The notes: a model not told the origin generated them from the letters alone. A stretch of 64,000 nucleotides of DNA from Erwinia persicina NBRC 102418 (GCF_001571305.1 NZ_BCTN01000006.1:62001-126000), one strand, 5' to 3'; counted from the first letter of the stretch, positions 1-8,471 are shown. Translations and numbers: made by a program.

Positions 1-246
1 AGGCCGCATCAGGGTATTAACGCCCAGATAGACGCAGTCGGTTGGCGTACCCATCTCGACCGCTATATCACCATTGGGATAATTAAAGGTTCGCAGGGGG
101 GTTTCCAGCGTCAGGGAGTTCGATGCCCCGCTACGATTACGGTCCGGAGCAACCAGCTGCACTTCGGCAAATTCACGTAGCGCTTTTGCCAGCGTCTGAA
201 TGCCTGGCGCGTGGATACCGTCATCGTTACTCAGCAAAATGCGCAT
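1..246 (-). CDS. surE: 5'/3'-nucleotidase SurE, N-terminal part (runs off the left edge)
   Basis: The reverse complement from the ATG at 246 encodes a protein starting [19 protein letters not shown], the conserved SurE N-terminus. It carries the metal-binding Asp pair (NDDG), the [14 protein letters not shown] segment and [10 protein letters not shown]. Only about 82 codons are inside the window. SurE is a cytoplasmic metal-dependent phosphatase acting on nucleoside 5'- and 3'-monophosphates and short polyphosphates. In E. coli surE overlaps the end of truD; here eight genes separate them. No strong terminator is visible between the upstream gene (ending at 413) and surE, so read-through is possible. 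Confidence 0.95.
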   Translation of the reverse strand, partial: MRILLSNDDGIHAPGIQTLAKALREFAEVQLVAPDRNRSGASNSLTLETPLRTFNYPNGDIAVEMGTPTDCVYLGVNTLMRP

Positions 247-412
247 TGTCACCTAACCTGTTGATAAATTTGATCACCTTTCCCGGCAGATCTTGCCGAA
301 AAACCGGGGAGAGGTGTGGCTGAAAACATTTTAGCTGGATGCACGAGGGAGTGGTAGGTGTAAATATCTGGTAAGCCGAAGGATGATGGACGGTTCCTGC
401 CACCTGCCCCGG

Positions 413-1501
413 TCATTTTTCGCCATGGTCATTCCCCAGCAGCTGTAAAAATTGCTGCTGTGAGTTCAGCAGCTGGCGCAGCGTCAGGCACTGATAATCA
501 TACCCATAACGCGCTGCAACGGTGGCAATGATCCCGGCCAGCACCGGATAGTGGCGGTGACACCAGTGTGGAAACAGATGGTGCGTCAGATGGAGATTCA
601 TCCCCCCCAGCCAGTAGCCCAGCCAGCGTGGCCGGGTCAGCCAGTCGCAGGTCGTGGCGAACAGATGGCTATAGCGACTGTGCGGCAGTTTGCCCTGTTC
701 CGTGGGCAGGTAGCTGTTCCCTTTTGCCCAGTGCGTTCCGAGGATCAGCATGACAAACACCAGCGAAGCCATCATCTGACAGGCCAGATAGACCAGCACA
801 AGGGTACCGATCCCCAGTGACGGCGGCAGCAGCCAGAACGGCAGCGCCAGCACCAGTAAAAAATGGCCCAGTTTAACCAGTAAAAATGCGGCCCAGCCCT
901 TCGCGCCCTGCAGGCGCATTTTGGCACCGACACGCGTCTGACCGGCGCGATCCAGCCAGTCAAACAACCAGATGTAATAGGGGAACGTCAGCGCCGCGAC
1001 CAGCGGCCAGTAATAGCGCTGATAACGCATTAACGGCCGCAGACGCTGAAAACGTGACTGCCGCAGGATGCCGTTCTCTTCCATATCCGGGTCATAGCCC
1101 ATGACATTATTCCCGGCATGATGCATCAGCACGTGGCGAACCCGCCAGCACTCCGGATCCAGTCCGAGCGGAATAGCCGCCAGCACGCTAAGCCAGCGGT
1201 TGGCGGCCCGCGACCGGAAAAACGCCTGATGCGACGCGTCATGGACCACGTTGATTGCCAGCAGCATAGCAAAGACACTGACACCAAACTGACAGGCGGC
1301 CCAGCCCAGCCAGTGCGTCTGTTGCAGCCCCAGCCCGCCACAGGCGGCAGCCAGCAGCGCCAACAGTACCACTTTGGCGATCATCCCGCCGTCGGCGAAG
1401 CGGTGCTCACCGTGAGCATCAAGCCAGTTCTGCGTGGCGCGGGTCAGCTCACGGTGAAACTGCAGGTTCTCACGGGCAAAACGCAGCGGTGGAGGCGTCA
1501 T
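413..1501 (-). CDS. Membrane fatty acid desaturase (di-iron), copy 1
   Basis: This 362-residue membrane protein has the three histidine boxes of the fatty acid desaturase (DesA/acyl-lipid) family: HDASH at about 87-91, HVLMHH at about 123-128 and HLTHH at about 304-308. Hydrophobic segments lie at about 43-60, 66-86, 165-182 and 205-255. The family uses a di-iron centre, O2 and reduced ferredoxin or cytochrome b5 to insert double bonds into acyl chains; the substrate here is unknown. It is the last gene of the eight-gene operon, and its start overlaps the stop of the paralogous desaturase by 4 nt (ATGA). The ends HLTHHLFPHWCHRHYP and HLTHHLFPGWHHRHYP show that the two are close paralogues. 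Confidence 0.88.
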   Translation of the reverse strand: MTPPPLRFARENLQFHRELTRATQNWLDAHGEHRFADGGMIAKVVLLALLAAACGGLGLQQTHWLGWAACQFGVSVFAMLLAINVVHDASHQAFFRSRAANRWLSVLAAIPLGLDPECWRVRHVLMHHAGNNVMGYDPDMEENGILRQSRFQRLRPLMRYQRYYWPLVAALTFPYYIWLFDWLDRAGQTRVGAKMRLQGAKGWAAFLLVKLGHFLLVLALPFWLLPPSLGIGTLVLVYLACQMMASLVFVMLILGTHWAKGNSYLPTEQGKLPHSRYSHLFATTCDWLTRPRWLGYWLGGMNLHLTHHLFPHWCHRHYPVLAGIIATVAARYGYDYQCLTLRQLLNSQQQFLQLLGNDHGEK

Positions 1502-2598
1502 CGCATCGCCTCCGGCTCACCCATGCGGCGCAGAAATACCTGCTGGCGCCGCAGCAGTTCACGATAGCTAATACAGCGGTACTGCATGCCGTGCTCTGCG
1601 GCCAGCCGGGCGATAATCGCCGCCAGCCGGGGATAATGCCGGTGATGCCAGCCCGGGAACAGATGGTGCGTCAGGTGCAGATTCAGCCCGCCGGTAAAAT
1701 GCCCCAGCCAGGCGGGGGCGGGCAGCCAGTCGCAGGCGGTGGCAAAGTTATGGCGATACCAGCCCTGCGGCAGCGTACCGTCCGGCCCCACCTCATAAAA
1801 TTCCGTCTCGGCCCAGTGCGTCCCCAGCAGCAGGAATACAACAAACAGGGACGCCACCATCTGGCTGCATAACCAGGCCACCAGCACCACGCCCATGCCA
1901 ACCCCCTGCTGCTCTGCCGCCCACAGCGGGACAGCCAGCACCAGCAGTAAATGCAGCACCTTAAAGCCGCAGAAGAACAGCCAGCCGCGAGCGCCCGGCA
2001 TTATGCGTCGCTCTGCCAGCGGCGTTTTTCCACAGCGATCTGCCCAGTCAAACACCCAGGTCAGATAGGGTAACGACAGCGCGGCAATCAGCGGCCAGTA
2101 AAGATGCTGCCAGCGCATCCAGGGCCGCCAGCGCTGATAAGGTGTTTGCCGGAAGAAGCCATTCTCCTCGGTATCCAGATCGTAATGTTCAATGTTGGCG
2201 TAAGCGTGATGAAAATGGACGTGCCGCACGCGCCAGTAGTCCGGATCCAGCCCGAGCGGCAGCGTCACTACCCGGCTGATAAGACGATTAAGCCGGGGCG
2301 AACGGCTGAAGACCCCGTGACTGGCATCGTGATTAACGTTGATGTTGAGCAGCATCGCCATCAGCATAAACAGCATATAGCAGATAAAAAAACCGCTCTG
2401 GCTGGACTGAAACAGGCTGAGAAGATAACAGGAGACACAGAGTCCCAGCAGCAGCCCGGCCTTCAGCCACTGCCGGCCTCCGGCAAAGCGATGATCCTGA
2501 TGCGACGACAGATACTGATGTGCCTCGCGCTGCAATGCCCGGTGGAACGCCTGTTCCCCGTCCGGCGGATAGCGCAGCGGCGGGAGTGAATCAGCCAT
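1498..2598 (-). CDS. Membrane fatty acid desaturase (di-iron), copy 2
   Basis: This 366-residue protein is paralogous to its downstream neighbour, with the same box order: HDASH at about 90-94, HVHFHH at about 126-131 and HLTHH near 310. Shared blocks include LPLGLDPxxWRVRHV and LGTHWA. A soluble N-terminus of about 45 residues is followed by paired transmembrane hairpins. It overlaps the upstream hydroxylase-type gene by 8 nt and the second desaturase by 4 nt, which indicates translational coupling. Two tandem desaturases in one operon suggest either two double bonds in one chain or two different substrates. That is inference; the family assignment rests on visible motifs. Confidence 0.88.
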   Translation of the reverse strand: MADSLPPLRYPPDGEQAFHRALQREAHQYLSSHQDHRFAGGRQWLKAGLLLGLCVSCYLLSLFQSSQSGFFICYMLFMLMAMLLNINVNHDASHGVFSRSPRLNRLISRVVTLPLGLDPDYWRVRHVHFHHAYANIEHYDLDTEENGFFRQTPYQRWRPWMRWQHLYWPLIAALSLPYLTWVFDWADRCGKTPLAERRIMPGARGWLFFCGFKVLHLLLVLAVPLWAAEQQGVGMGVVLVAWLCSQMVASLFVVFLLLGTHWAETEFYEVGPDGTLPQGWYRHNFATACDWLPAPAWLGHFTGGLNLHLTHHLFPGWHHRHYPRLAAIIARLAAEHGMQYRCISYRELLRRQQVFLRRMGEPEAMR

Positions 2599-3712
2599 GT
2601 TTCACCTCCGCTTGCAGCGCCTGACGCCCCCAGCCCAGCGCCAGCACCATGCTGTGCAGCGCCACCAGCATGGCTGCGAAAAGCCAGGGTTCAACGGTTT
2701 CCCGACACAGCGCAAACCAGAAGGGACAGGCCAGCCCGACCGTCAGCCAGAGTAAGGGGCTCCAGCGCCGCCCTTCTGACAGGCCTCCCAGCGCTACAGC
2801 CCCCAGCGCCAGCAGCATAAACAGCGTCACCTGCTCGCCGCTGATGTTCTGGTAACCGTAGCCGTAAATCCACACATAGCTGGCCACCAGCACAAACAGC
2901 AGCAGCATGCCGCTGATCAGCGCCCGCGCACGACAGTGGAACGTGGCCGCACCGTTCACCGGCGAAAACGGCAGCTTAAGCAGACGGAACAGCGGCCGGT
3001 TGCTGGCCCAGAAGGGATTTTGCGATGCCCGTTCCCCCGCAGTGCCAAAACGGTATTCTGTTTCCGGCAGGCGGGCAAAGGTACCAAACAGCTTGTCCCA
3101 GAAAATAAAGCTGCCACCGAAGTTCTTGTCAGAATACGCACGGTCGCAGACGTGATGCACCCGGTGATGGTTTGGCGTCACCAGTACCGACTCCAGCCAG
3201 CCCAGCTTCGGGGTCAGCGCATTATGGTTAAACAACTGCACGGTGTAGTGGAAAATAGAGACGGTAACAAAGACCGACAGCGGCACGCCCGCTACCGCCA
3301 GCAGCAGGAAGAAGGGGATCGATGTCAGAGAAGAGTACCAGGAGTTACGCACCCCAAGCGACAGATTGAAGTGCTCTCCCTGATGATGCACCACGTGTAC
3401 CGCCCACAGCAGGCTGAATCGATGATGCAGGCGGTGCAGCCAGTAAAAAGCAAAATCCCAGGCCAGTAGCGCAAACAGCCACAGTCCCCAGGTAGGCAGC
3501 GCGTCCAGCCAGTGCTGGCTGAAATGCAGGGCAACATAGCCATAGCAGGTGACTTCCAGCCCGCGGAAGAGCCACAGCATGATGTGGCCGGAGTTGAGGT
3601 TAAAGACCACATCATGCCACTGCACCTGTTGTCTGTCCTGACGGTGCAGCACCAGCGCCTCTCCCATGACCAGCAACACCATGGCCACAATTGGCAGTAC
3701 CAGCTCGCTCAT
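2591..3712 (-). CDS. Sterol desaturase / fatty acid hydroxylase superfamily protein
   Basis: This 373-residue integral membrane protein has the eight-histidine signature of the fatty acid hydroxylase superfamily: HRLHH at about 93-97, HVVHH at about 106-110, NH at about 163 and NHHRVHH at about 181-187. The family holds a di-iron centre and hydroxylates or desaturates alkyl chains (C5-sterol desaturase, 4-methyl sterol oxidase, carotene and sphingolipid hydroxylases). The catalytic part occupies the first 250 residues. The C-terminal 110 residues add four hydrophobic segments, an arrangement also seen in alkylglycerol-monooxygenase-like members. It overlaps PAP2 upstream by 4 nt and the desaturase downstream by 8 nt. 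It would be the third membrane di-iron oxidase of the operon; its substrate is unknown. Confidence 0.85.
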   Translation of the reverse strand: MSELVLPIVAMVLLVMGEALVLHRQDRQQVQWHDVVFNLNSGHIMLWLFRGLEVTCYGYVALHFSQHWLDALPTWGLWLFALLAWDFAFYWLHRLHHRFSLLWAVHVVHHQGEHFNLSLGVRNSWYSSLTSIPFFLLLAVAGVPLSVFVTVSIFHYTVQLFNHNALTPKLGWLESVLVTPNHHRVHHVCDRAYSDKNFGGSFIFWDKLFGTFARLPETEYRFGTAGERASQNPFWASNRPLFRLLKLPFSPVNGAATFHCRARALISGMLLLFVLVASYVWIYGYGYQNISGEQVTLFMLLALGAVALGGLSEGRRWSPLLWLTVGLACPFWFALCRETVEPWLFAAMLVALHSMVLALGWGRQALQAEVKHG

Positions 3713-4320
3713 CGCTGCTCTCTCCGTACAAAAGTAAACGCCTGTGCGGCACGCTGGCAGATCCCGCCGCAGAGTAACGCCACGCCAGCGCCGCTCACCA
3801 GGTCAATAAACAGGTGACGGCGCAGTTGCAGTATCGATACGGCAATCAGCGCGCCCCACAATAACAGTAGTGCACTGCGCGCAGGCCGGTCCTGACGGTA
3901 GAGTGCCCATACCGCCAGCAACGACAGCGCCATATGCAGCGACGGCAAACAGTTCTGCGTCGAATCGGCGGCAGCCAGCTTCGCCAGCAGCTGTGAACTC
4001 AGCCCCAGGCCGCCGTCGTGCGGGTAGACCAGCGTGGTCGGCCACAGCAGATAGACAGCACCGCACACCAGCGCCGTCAGGATCATCGAGGCTGTCAGCC
4101 AGCGCAGTTTTTCCCTCCGGCAGAACAGATACCCGGCTGGGATCAACAGGAAAAACGAGAGGTAAAGCCAGATCGCATCGGGACTGAAAGGGATCATACG
4201 GTCAATGAGACCCGCATGCATCACCGTTCCTGGCCCCTGCCAGCGATCGCTGAAGGTATAAATCACCCCCACGCTGCCCCAGCCCACCAGCATCGCCAGT
4301 AAGCGATGTAACCATGTCAT
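3709..4320 (-). CDS. PAP2 superfamily membrane protein, Aur1/inositolphosphotransferase-like
   Basis: This 203-residue polytopic membrane protein has PSLH at 126-129 in place of the classical PSGH, and a RH...D motif at 168-173. Together these are the catalytic Ser/His and His/Asp elements of the PAP2 superfamily. The PSLHMALSL form is typical of the PAP2_3 branch that includes fungal inositolphosphoceramide synthase, so a head-group transferase is as possible as a simple lipid phosphatase. About six transmembrane helices are predicted by eye. Its start overlaps the adenylate-forming enzyme and its end overlaps the hydroxylase-type gene, each by 4 nt. In the pathway it may remove or exchange a phosphate-containing head group (inference). 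Confidence 0.78.
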   Translation of the reverse strand: MTWLHRLLAMLVGWGSVGVIYTFSDRWQGPGTVMHAGLIDRMIPFSPDAIWLYLSFFLLIPAGYLFCRREKLRWLTASMILTALVCGAVYLLWPTTLVYPHDGGLGLSSQLLAKLAAADSTQNCLPSLHMALSLLAVWALYRQDRPARSALLLLWGALIAVSILQLRRHLFIDLVSGAGVALLCGGICQRAAQAFTFVRREQR

Positions 4321-5606
4321 ACCGCCTCTCCCTTCAGGCGGATAATCCGCCGCCGCTTGCGGTCAAACTGCGGCATCATCGGCTGCACGCTCAGCTCCCA
4401 GCGTAACGACGCCGTGGCGATGCCCTGCTGTGCAAACAGCGCAATCAGCGCCTGCTGGCAGGCAATAAGTTGCTGTTCACTGGCATCGCTGATCAGCTGC
4501 AGACTCTGCTCTCCCGACTGCACCAGCCGGTAATCACTGGTCAGTGGCAGCGTGCGGGCAATAGCCCGGCTACACACATCGGCAAACACCCCCTGCTCCC
4601 CGCCCTTCAGGTTACGCAGCAGAAGCTGGTCATCGCGCCGCCCTTCGATGGCGTCCAGTACGCGGGTCGGCCGCCCACAGGGGCAGGGATCGGCAGCGGC
4701 CACCAGCACGTCGTCCAGACGATAGCGGATGACCGGCTGCGTACGTCGGGTAAAGTCGGTGATGACAGGCGTAAATCGGCGCTCGTCAATCCACTCCGGT
4801 TCAACGTGTATAAACTCTTCATTAAGATGCAGGCGACCGTGGGAGCAGGTGGCCGCAAGAAATCCTTCGGTGGCCTGATAGACCTCAGCCACATCACCGA
4901 ACACCTCCGTCAACAGCTGTCGATCCTGAGGCTCCAGCACTTCTGCTACCGAGATCACCCGCCTGACCTTCAGCACCAGCTCTCCGCGCTGTACCGCCAG
5001 CGCCAGCGCGCGCAATACCTGCGCCGGGGCCACAATAATCGTCGGCGAAAACTGAGGCAGCGTCTGCAAATGATGCTCAAACGCGGCAAACAGGTCGAAA
5101 AATGCCAGACTCAGCCAGCGGGTATTCACACTGTGATACAGATGATTATCCGCGCGCAGGAACAGCGCCACCCGCTCGCCGGAGAGCAGCCCGCGCGGCA
5201 GCATTTTTGCCAGCATGCCCCCCGCCCAGATACGCTGCTCCTGTGGGCTGACAACGAACACGCCGCGACGTCCCGAGGTTCCGGACGATAAGCCAACGCT
5301 GAAGCGCCCGACTTTCGGCGCAAAATCCCGCTCCCGTTCGCTTTTCAGGGCACACGCAAGCAGCGCGTCAACCGACAGCCCGGCAGTATTCATCCGATCA
5401 AAGTCCGCCATCATCAGGGCTTTATCACAGACAGGCCAGGCCGACAGCGGCAGTGACTGATACGGGGCATAAAACGGGCTTTTTGCCATCACCCGTCGTG
5501 CAAAGCGCCGGAGCTGCCTCGCCTGCCAGTGTTCCAGCGCAGCGCGGTCGGGGAACGACAGCCTGCGGGCGCGAAAATAGTGCCACAGCATTCTTACCGG
5601 GATCAT
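4317..5606 (-). CDS. Adenylate-forming enzyme, F390 synthetase / phenylacetate-CoA ligase type
   Basis: This 429-residue cytoplasmic protein resembles the PaaK/coenzyme F390 synthetase branch of the ANL superfamily. Visible motifs are the phosphate-binding loop LSSGTSGRRG at about 106-114, YQATEG at about 243-248 (the Y-x-x-TE adenine motif), RYRLDD at about 294-299 and a PCPCGRP segment after it, followed by a basic C-terminus. It is shorter than OleC-type or long-chain acyl-CoA ligases (500 residues or more). It should activate a carboxylate as its adenylate; whether the product is a CoA thioester, ester, amide or lactone cannot be read from sequence. It overlaps the MBL-fold gene upstream and PAP2 downstream by 4 nt each. 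Confidence 0.82.
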   Translation of the reverse strand: MIPVRMLWHYFRARRLSFPDRAALEHWQARQLRRFARRVMAKSPFYAPYQSLPLSAWPVCDKALMMADFDRMNTAGLSVDALLACALKSERERDFAPKVGRFSVGLSSGTSGRRGVFVVSPQEQRIWAGGMLAKMLPRGLLSGERVALFLRADNHLYHSVNTRWLSLAFFDLFAAFEHHLQTLPQFSPTIIVAPAQVLRALALAVQRGELVLKVRRVISVAEVLEPQDRQLLTEVFGDVAEVYQATEGFLAATCSHGRLHLNEEFIHVEPEWIDERRFTPVITDFTRRTQPVIRYRLDDVLVAAADPCPCGRPTRVLDAIEGRRDDQLLLRNLKGGEQGVFADVCSRAIARTLPLTSDYRLVQSGEQSLQLISDASEQQLIACQQALIALFAQQGIATASLRWELSVQPMMPQFDRKRRRIIRLKGEAV

Positions 5607-6409
5607 AAGTCCCCCTCATGACACAGGAGAATACGCACCTTACCACCACGCCACAGCTGGTTCAGCCGGTTAAGGGTGGCGTAATAGGCGACGCTGTCAT
5701 CCATGATCAGGCTGGCCAGCCGGGAAGGACCGCGCAGCTTCTGATAGTTATCCGGACACCAGGCCGCATCACTGGCCAACAGTGTCCAGCCGTCATCCTG
5801 GCGCACAAACGCGCCCAGATGTCCGGCGGCGTGCCCCGGCAGGGAAACCAGCAGAATTTCGCCGTGACTGCCAGGCAGCTCCCATCCCTGCTCAAAAGGG
5901 TGGAGATCGGCGGGTAATGTCACCACCGGAAAGCGCTCCACAAACTGCACTCTCGCGTCAAAATCAGACGGGATCAGCCCCGGCACAAAAGCCTTTTTTA
6001 CCGCCCGGAATCCTCGCAGCGGGCGGGTTTTCTGCCAGCCATCCCCAGAACAAATCAACGGTACGCCCGGAAAATCATGCAGCCCGGCAATATGGTCGCC
6101 GTGAAAATGAGAAATAATCAGTCCCTGCATATCGCCGGGCTGATACCCGGCCTGGCCCAGCTGTGCCACCAGCGCCTGCTGCGGCGAGAAATACACTGGC
6201 GTCAGTTGCTGATACAGGCGGAAAATGCCCTGACGGGTATGGTCGATAAAGTGGCTGGCATAACCGGTATCCCACAGCCAGCGGCGGTTATTTGCCTCCA
6301 GCAGCCAGGCCCGGGCGGGGAAGCGGCAGACGCGCAGTCCGGCCCCGCGCAGCGCCATGCAGCCACGGTGCGTGCAGTAACCTACCTCGAACGTTGTCAG
6401 CTTAGCCAT
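5603..6409 (-). CDS. MBL-fold metallo-hydrolase, lactonase/glyoxalase-like
   Basis: This is a 268-residue metallo-beta-lactamase-fold hydrolase. I chose the ATG at 6409 (MAKLTTFEVGYC) over the ATG at 6454, because a GGGAG ribosome site precedes it and the longer form runs far into the upstream reductase gene. The metal motif SHFHGDHIAGL (about residues 100-109), GHAAGHLG, the bridging Asp in LLASDAAW and a final LLCHEGD histidine are all present, so a di-zinc site is predicted. The layout resembles quorum-quenching N-acyl-homoserine lactonases and related esterases. In this operon it could cleave an acyl ester or thioester, or open a lactone. That role is inferred. Confidence 0.8.
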   Translation of the reverse strand: MAKLTTFEVGYCTHRGCMALRGAGLRVCRFPARAWLLEANNRRWLWDTGYASHFIDHTRQGIFRLYQQLTPVYFSPQQALVAQLGQAGYQPGDMQGLIISHFHGDHIAGLHDFPGVPLICSGDGWQKTRPLRGFRAVKKAFVPGLIPSDFDARVQFVERFPVVTLPADLHPFEQGWELPGSHGEILLVSLPGHAAGHLGAFVRQDDGWTLLASDAAWCPDNYQKLRGPSRLASLIMDDSVAYYATLNRLNQLWRGGKVRILLCHEGDL

Positions 6410-7418
6410 GGGTGCCGACTCCCTGCTGCCGCCACCATGCACCGGTGAGCGCAATCGCCTCGTCCATGGAATAGTGCGGGCGATAGCCCAGTTCGTCGAT
6501 TGCCCGCCGCTGGCTGAGTGTCATGTCCACGCTGACGGCCCCCACGCTGTAGCGGGTCAGCATCGGTTCCCGCCGCGTCAGTAGCGCCACCCCCTCCATC
6601 AGCGTCGCCACGCCATACAGCAGACCGACGGGCAGTGAGCGGATCGCGCAGGCCAGACCCAGTTGCTGATTGAGCAGCGGGTACAGTGCCTCTGCCAACG
6701 TGACCGGCTGCTGGTTAGTGATGTTATACACGGCCCCGGAGGCAAGGCCGGGGACATCGCTGGCCAGCCACATCGCCTGCACGACGTTGAGCACGAATGT
6801 CAGATCGAGCAGCGCCTGGCCGCCCCTGGGGAGGCGCAGGATGCCGTTGTCACGCCGCAGCTGGGCCAGCAGCCGTGGCACAATGACCCGGTCGTGAGCG
6901 CCAAATATGGCACGGGGCCGGAGCATGACAAAGGTGGTCGCGGGATAGTTGGCTACCCGCTGCAACACCACCTGCTCGGCGGCATATTTGCTGGCGGCGT
7001 AGTGGTTGGCAAAGTGCCGGGCGCGAAAGTGCTCCTCAATCTGCAACTGAGGAGAATAATCAAAGTAGAGGGAGGGCGTGGAGATGTGAATAAATCGCTT
7101 CACCCCCCGCTGCCCGGCGGCGGCCGTCAGGCGTTCCGTGGCGATAACATTCGCCTGCCAGAATGCTTCACGCCGCCCCCAGGGCGACGATTTGGCGGCG
7201 CAGTGCCAGACCGTTTCCGCATCACCTATCAGCGCTGCGCATTCGGCTGCCGTCGCAACAGACAGATCAAGCGCCGTAAAAACCGCACCCGCCTGTCTGA
7301 GCTGTTCCCCCACGCTGCGATCGCGTCCGGTGGCATAGACCGTATGTCCGGCGGCAAGTAACCACTCAACGGCATTGCGTCCCAGTCCGCTGGTCGCGCC
7401 CGTCACCAGCACCTTCAC
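6402..7418 (-). CDS. Extended SDR NAD(P)-dependent reductase, 3-beta-HSD/OleD-like
   Basis: This 338-residue protein starts MKVLVTGATSGLG, an extended-SDR Rossmann glycine motif (GATSGLG, 7-13). It has the catalytic Ser region HISTPS near 111-116 and YAASK at 140-144. Length and motifs fit the 3-beta-hydroxysteroid dehydrogenase-like branch that includes OleD, which reduces beta-keto acids in bacterial olefin synthesis. The start overlaps the stop of the ketoacyl synthase by 4 nt, so the two are translationally coupled. This agrees with a condense-then-reduce sequence. A sugar epimerase role is less likely because no sugar genes are nearby. Substrate and cofactor are not determined. Confidence 0.85.
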   Translation of the reverse strand: MKVLVTGATSGLGRNAVEWLLAAGHTVYATGRDRSVGEQLRQAGAVFTALDLSVATAAECAALIGDAETVWHCAAKSSPWGRREAFWQANVIATERLTAAAGQRGVKRFIHISTPSLYFDYSPQLQIEEHFRARHFANHYAASKYAAEQVVLQRVANYPATTFVMLRPRAIFGAHDRVIVPRLLAQLRRDNGILRLPRGGQALLDLTFVLNVVQAMWLASDVPGLASGAVYNITNQQPVTLAEALYPLLNQQLGLACAIRSLPVGLLYGVATLMEGVALLTRREPMLTRYSVGAVSVDMTLSQRRAIDELGYRPHYSMDEAIALTGAWWRQQGVGTHG

Positions 7419-8434
7419 GGCAGCAGAACCATGCCGCCCAGGGTCAGGCCGGCGGCGGTGCCTATCAGCATCACCGGCCCTTTATCAAAGCGATCGCTGA
7501 CGATTGCCTCATGCAGGGCGCTGGGGATCGATGCGGCCACCTGATTGCCGCGATAGCGATAGATATCGATCAGCGCGTCGCTGCTGACGTTTAGCCGTTT
7601 CCGCATGTGTTCCAGCGACAGGTGGCTGGCCTGATGCGGCACCACGGTGGCCACCTGCGCCAGGGTCAGCCCGGCCATGCCCAGCAACCGCGCCAGGTAA
7701 TCTTCAATCAGCCCGGATGCCTGGCGGAACAGTTTTTTACCCTGCATGTGGAACAGAAAGTCGCTGTCGGACATGCCGGCACGCGGATTACGGCGTGTGC
7801 CTCCGGCGCGGATCTCGCAGAGTTCACTGCCGTCCGGCCAGCTTTCCATCAGGCAGGCGAGAATACCGCTCTGTCCGTCACCGCGTTCAACGATAGCGCA
7901 GGCGGCACCGTCCCCGAAGATCAGGGACGACTCCTCATGTTCCCAGTCGATACCGCGCGAGGCCAGTTCCGCAGAGACAATGGCAATCCGCCGGTAGGCA
8001 CCGCAGTTCACCAGGCCGCCCGCCACCTGCAGGGCAGAAACGAAGCTGACGCAGCTACTGTTAATATCAAATACCGCCGTGCCTGGCGTCAGGCGCGACA
8101 GCTTCAGCACCTGAATGGCGCTGCAGGGCAGTGCCTGCACCGCAATGGCGGAAGCAAATATCAGCAGGTCAATACTGTCAGGGTTGATATCCCGCGCACG
8201 CAGTGCGGCGTCAAGCGCATCGGCCCCCAGCTGCGCCTGGCACGCCTGATGGTCGGCGTGAAAGCGATGGGTAATCCCGGAACGTTTCTCAACATAGCCG
8301 GGCCGGAATCCCAGACGCTCGTCGAGCATCGCGGACGTCACACAGCCGGGTGGCAACGCCACGCCGCTGGCCATTATCTTCAGAGGTACAAAAGCCGTTG
8401 TGCGCTCCGGCACAGGCTGATGGGGCTTATTCAT
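7415..8434 (-). CDS. 3-oxoacyl-ACP synthase III (FabH/OleA-like ketosynthase)
   Basis: The first gene of the eight-gene operon encodes 339 residues from the ATG at 8434. Longer starts exist at 8446 and 8494, but 8494 lies upstream of the promoter candidate. The thiolase-fold catalytic triad is complete: Cys128 in INSSCVSF, His267 in VVPHQAS and Asn297 in YRGNQVAASIP. The C-terminal glycine-rich loop IGTAAGLTLGG is also present. Family III synthases condense acyl-CoA or acyl-ACP with malonyl-ACP, or in OleA with a second acyl-CoA. The cluster encodes no acyl carrier protein, so it would draw on primary metabolism. The housekeeping fabH normally lies elsewhere with plsX and fabD, so this is a dedicated paralogue. 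Confidence 0.9.
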   Translation of the reverse strand: MNKPHQPVPERTTAFVPLKIMASGVALPPGCVTSAMLDERLGFRPGYVEKRSGITHRFHADHQACQAQLGADALDAALRARDINPDSIDLLIFASAIAVQALPCSAIQVLKLSRLTPGTAVFDINSSCVSFVSALQVAGGLVNCGAYRRIAIVSAELASRGIDWEHEESSLIFGDGAACAIVERGDGQSGILACLMESWPDGSELCEIRAGGTRRNPRAGMSDSDFLFHMQGKKLFRQASGLIEDYLARLLGMAGLTLAQVATVVPHQASHLSLEHMRKRLNVSSDALIDIYRYRGNQVAASIPSALHEAIVSDRFDKGPVMLIGTAAGLTLGGMVLLP

Positions 8435-8471
8435 CCGTATTCCCATTAACAAAACTGTAAAATTATTGCGC

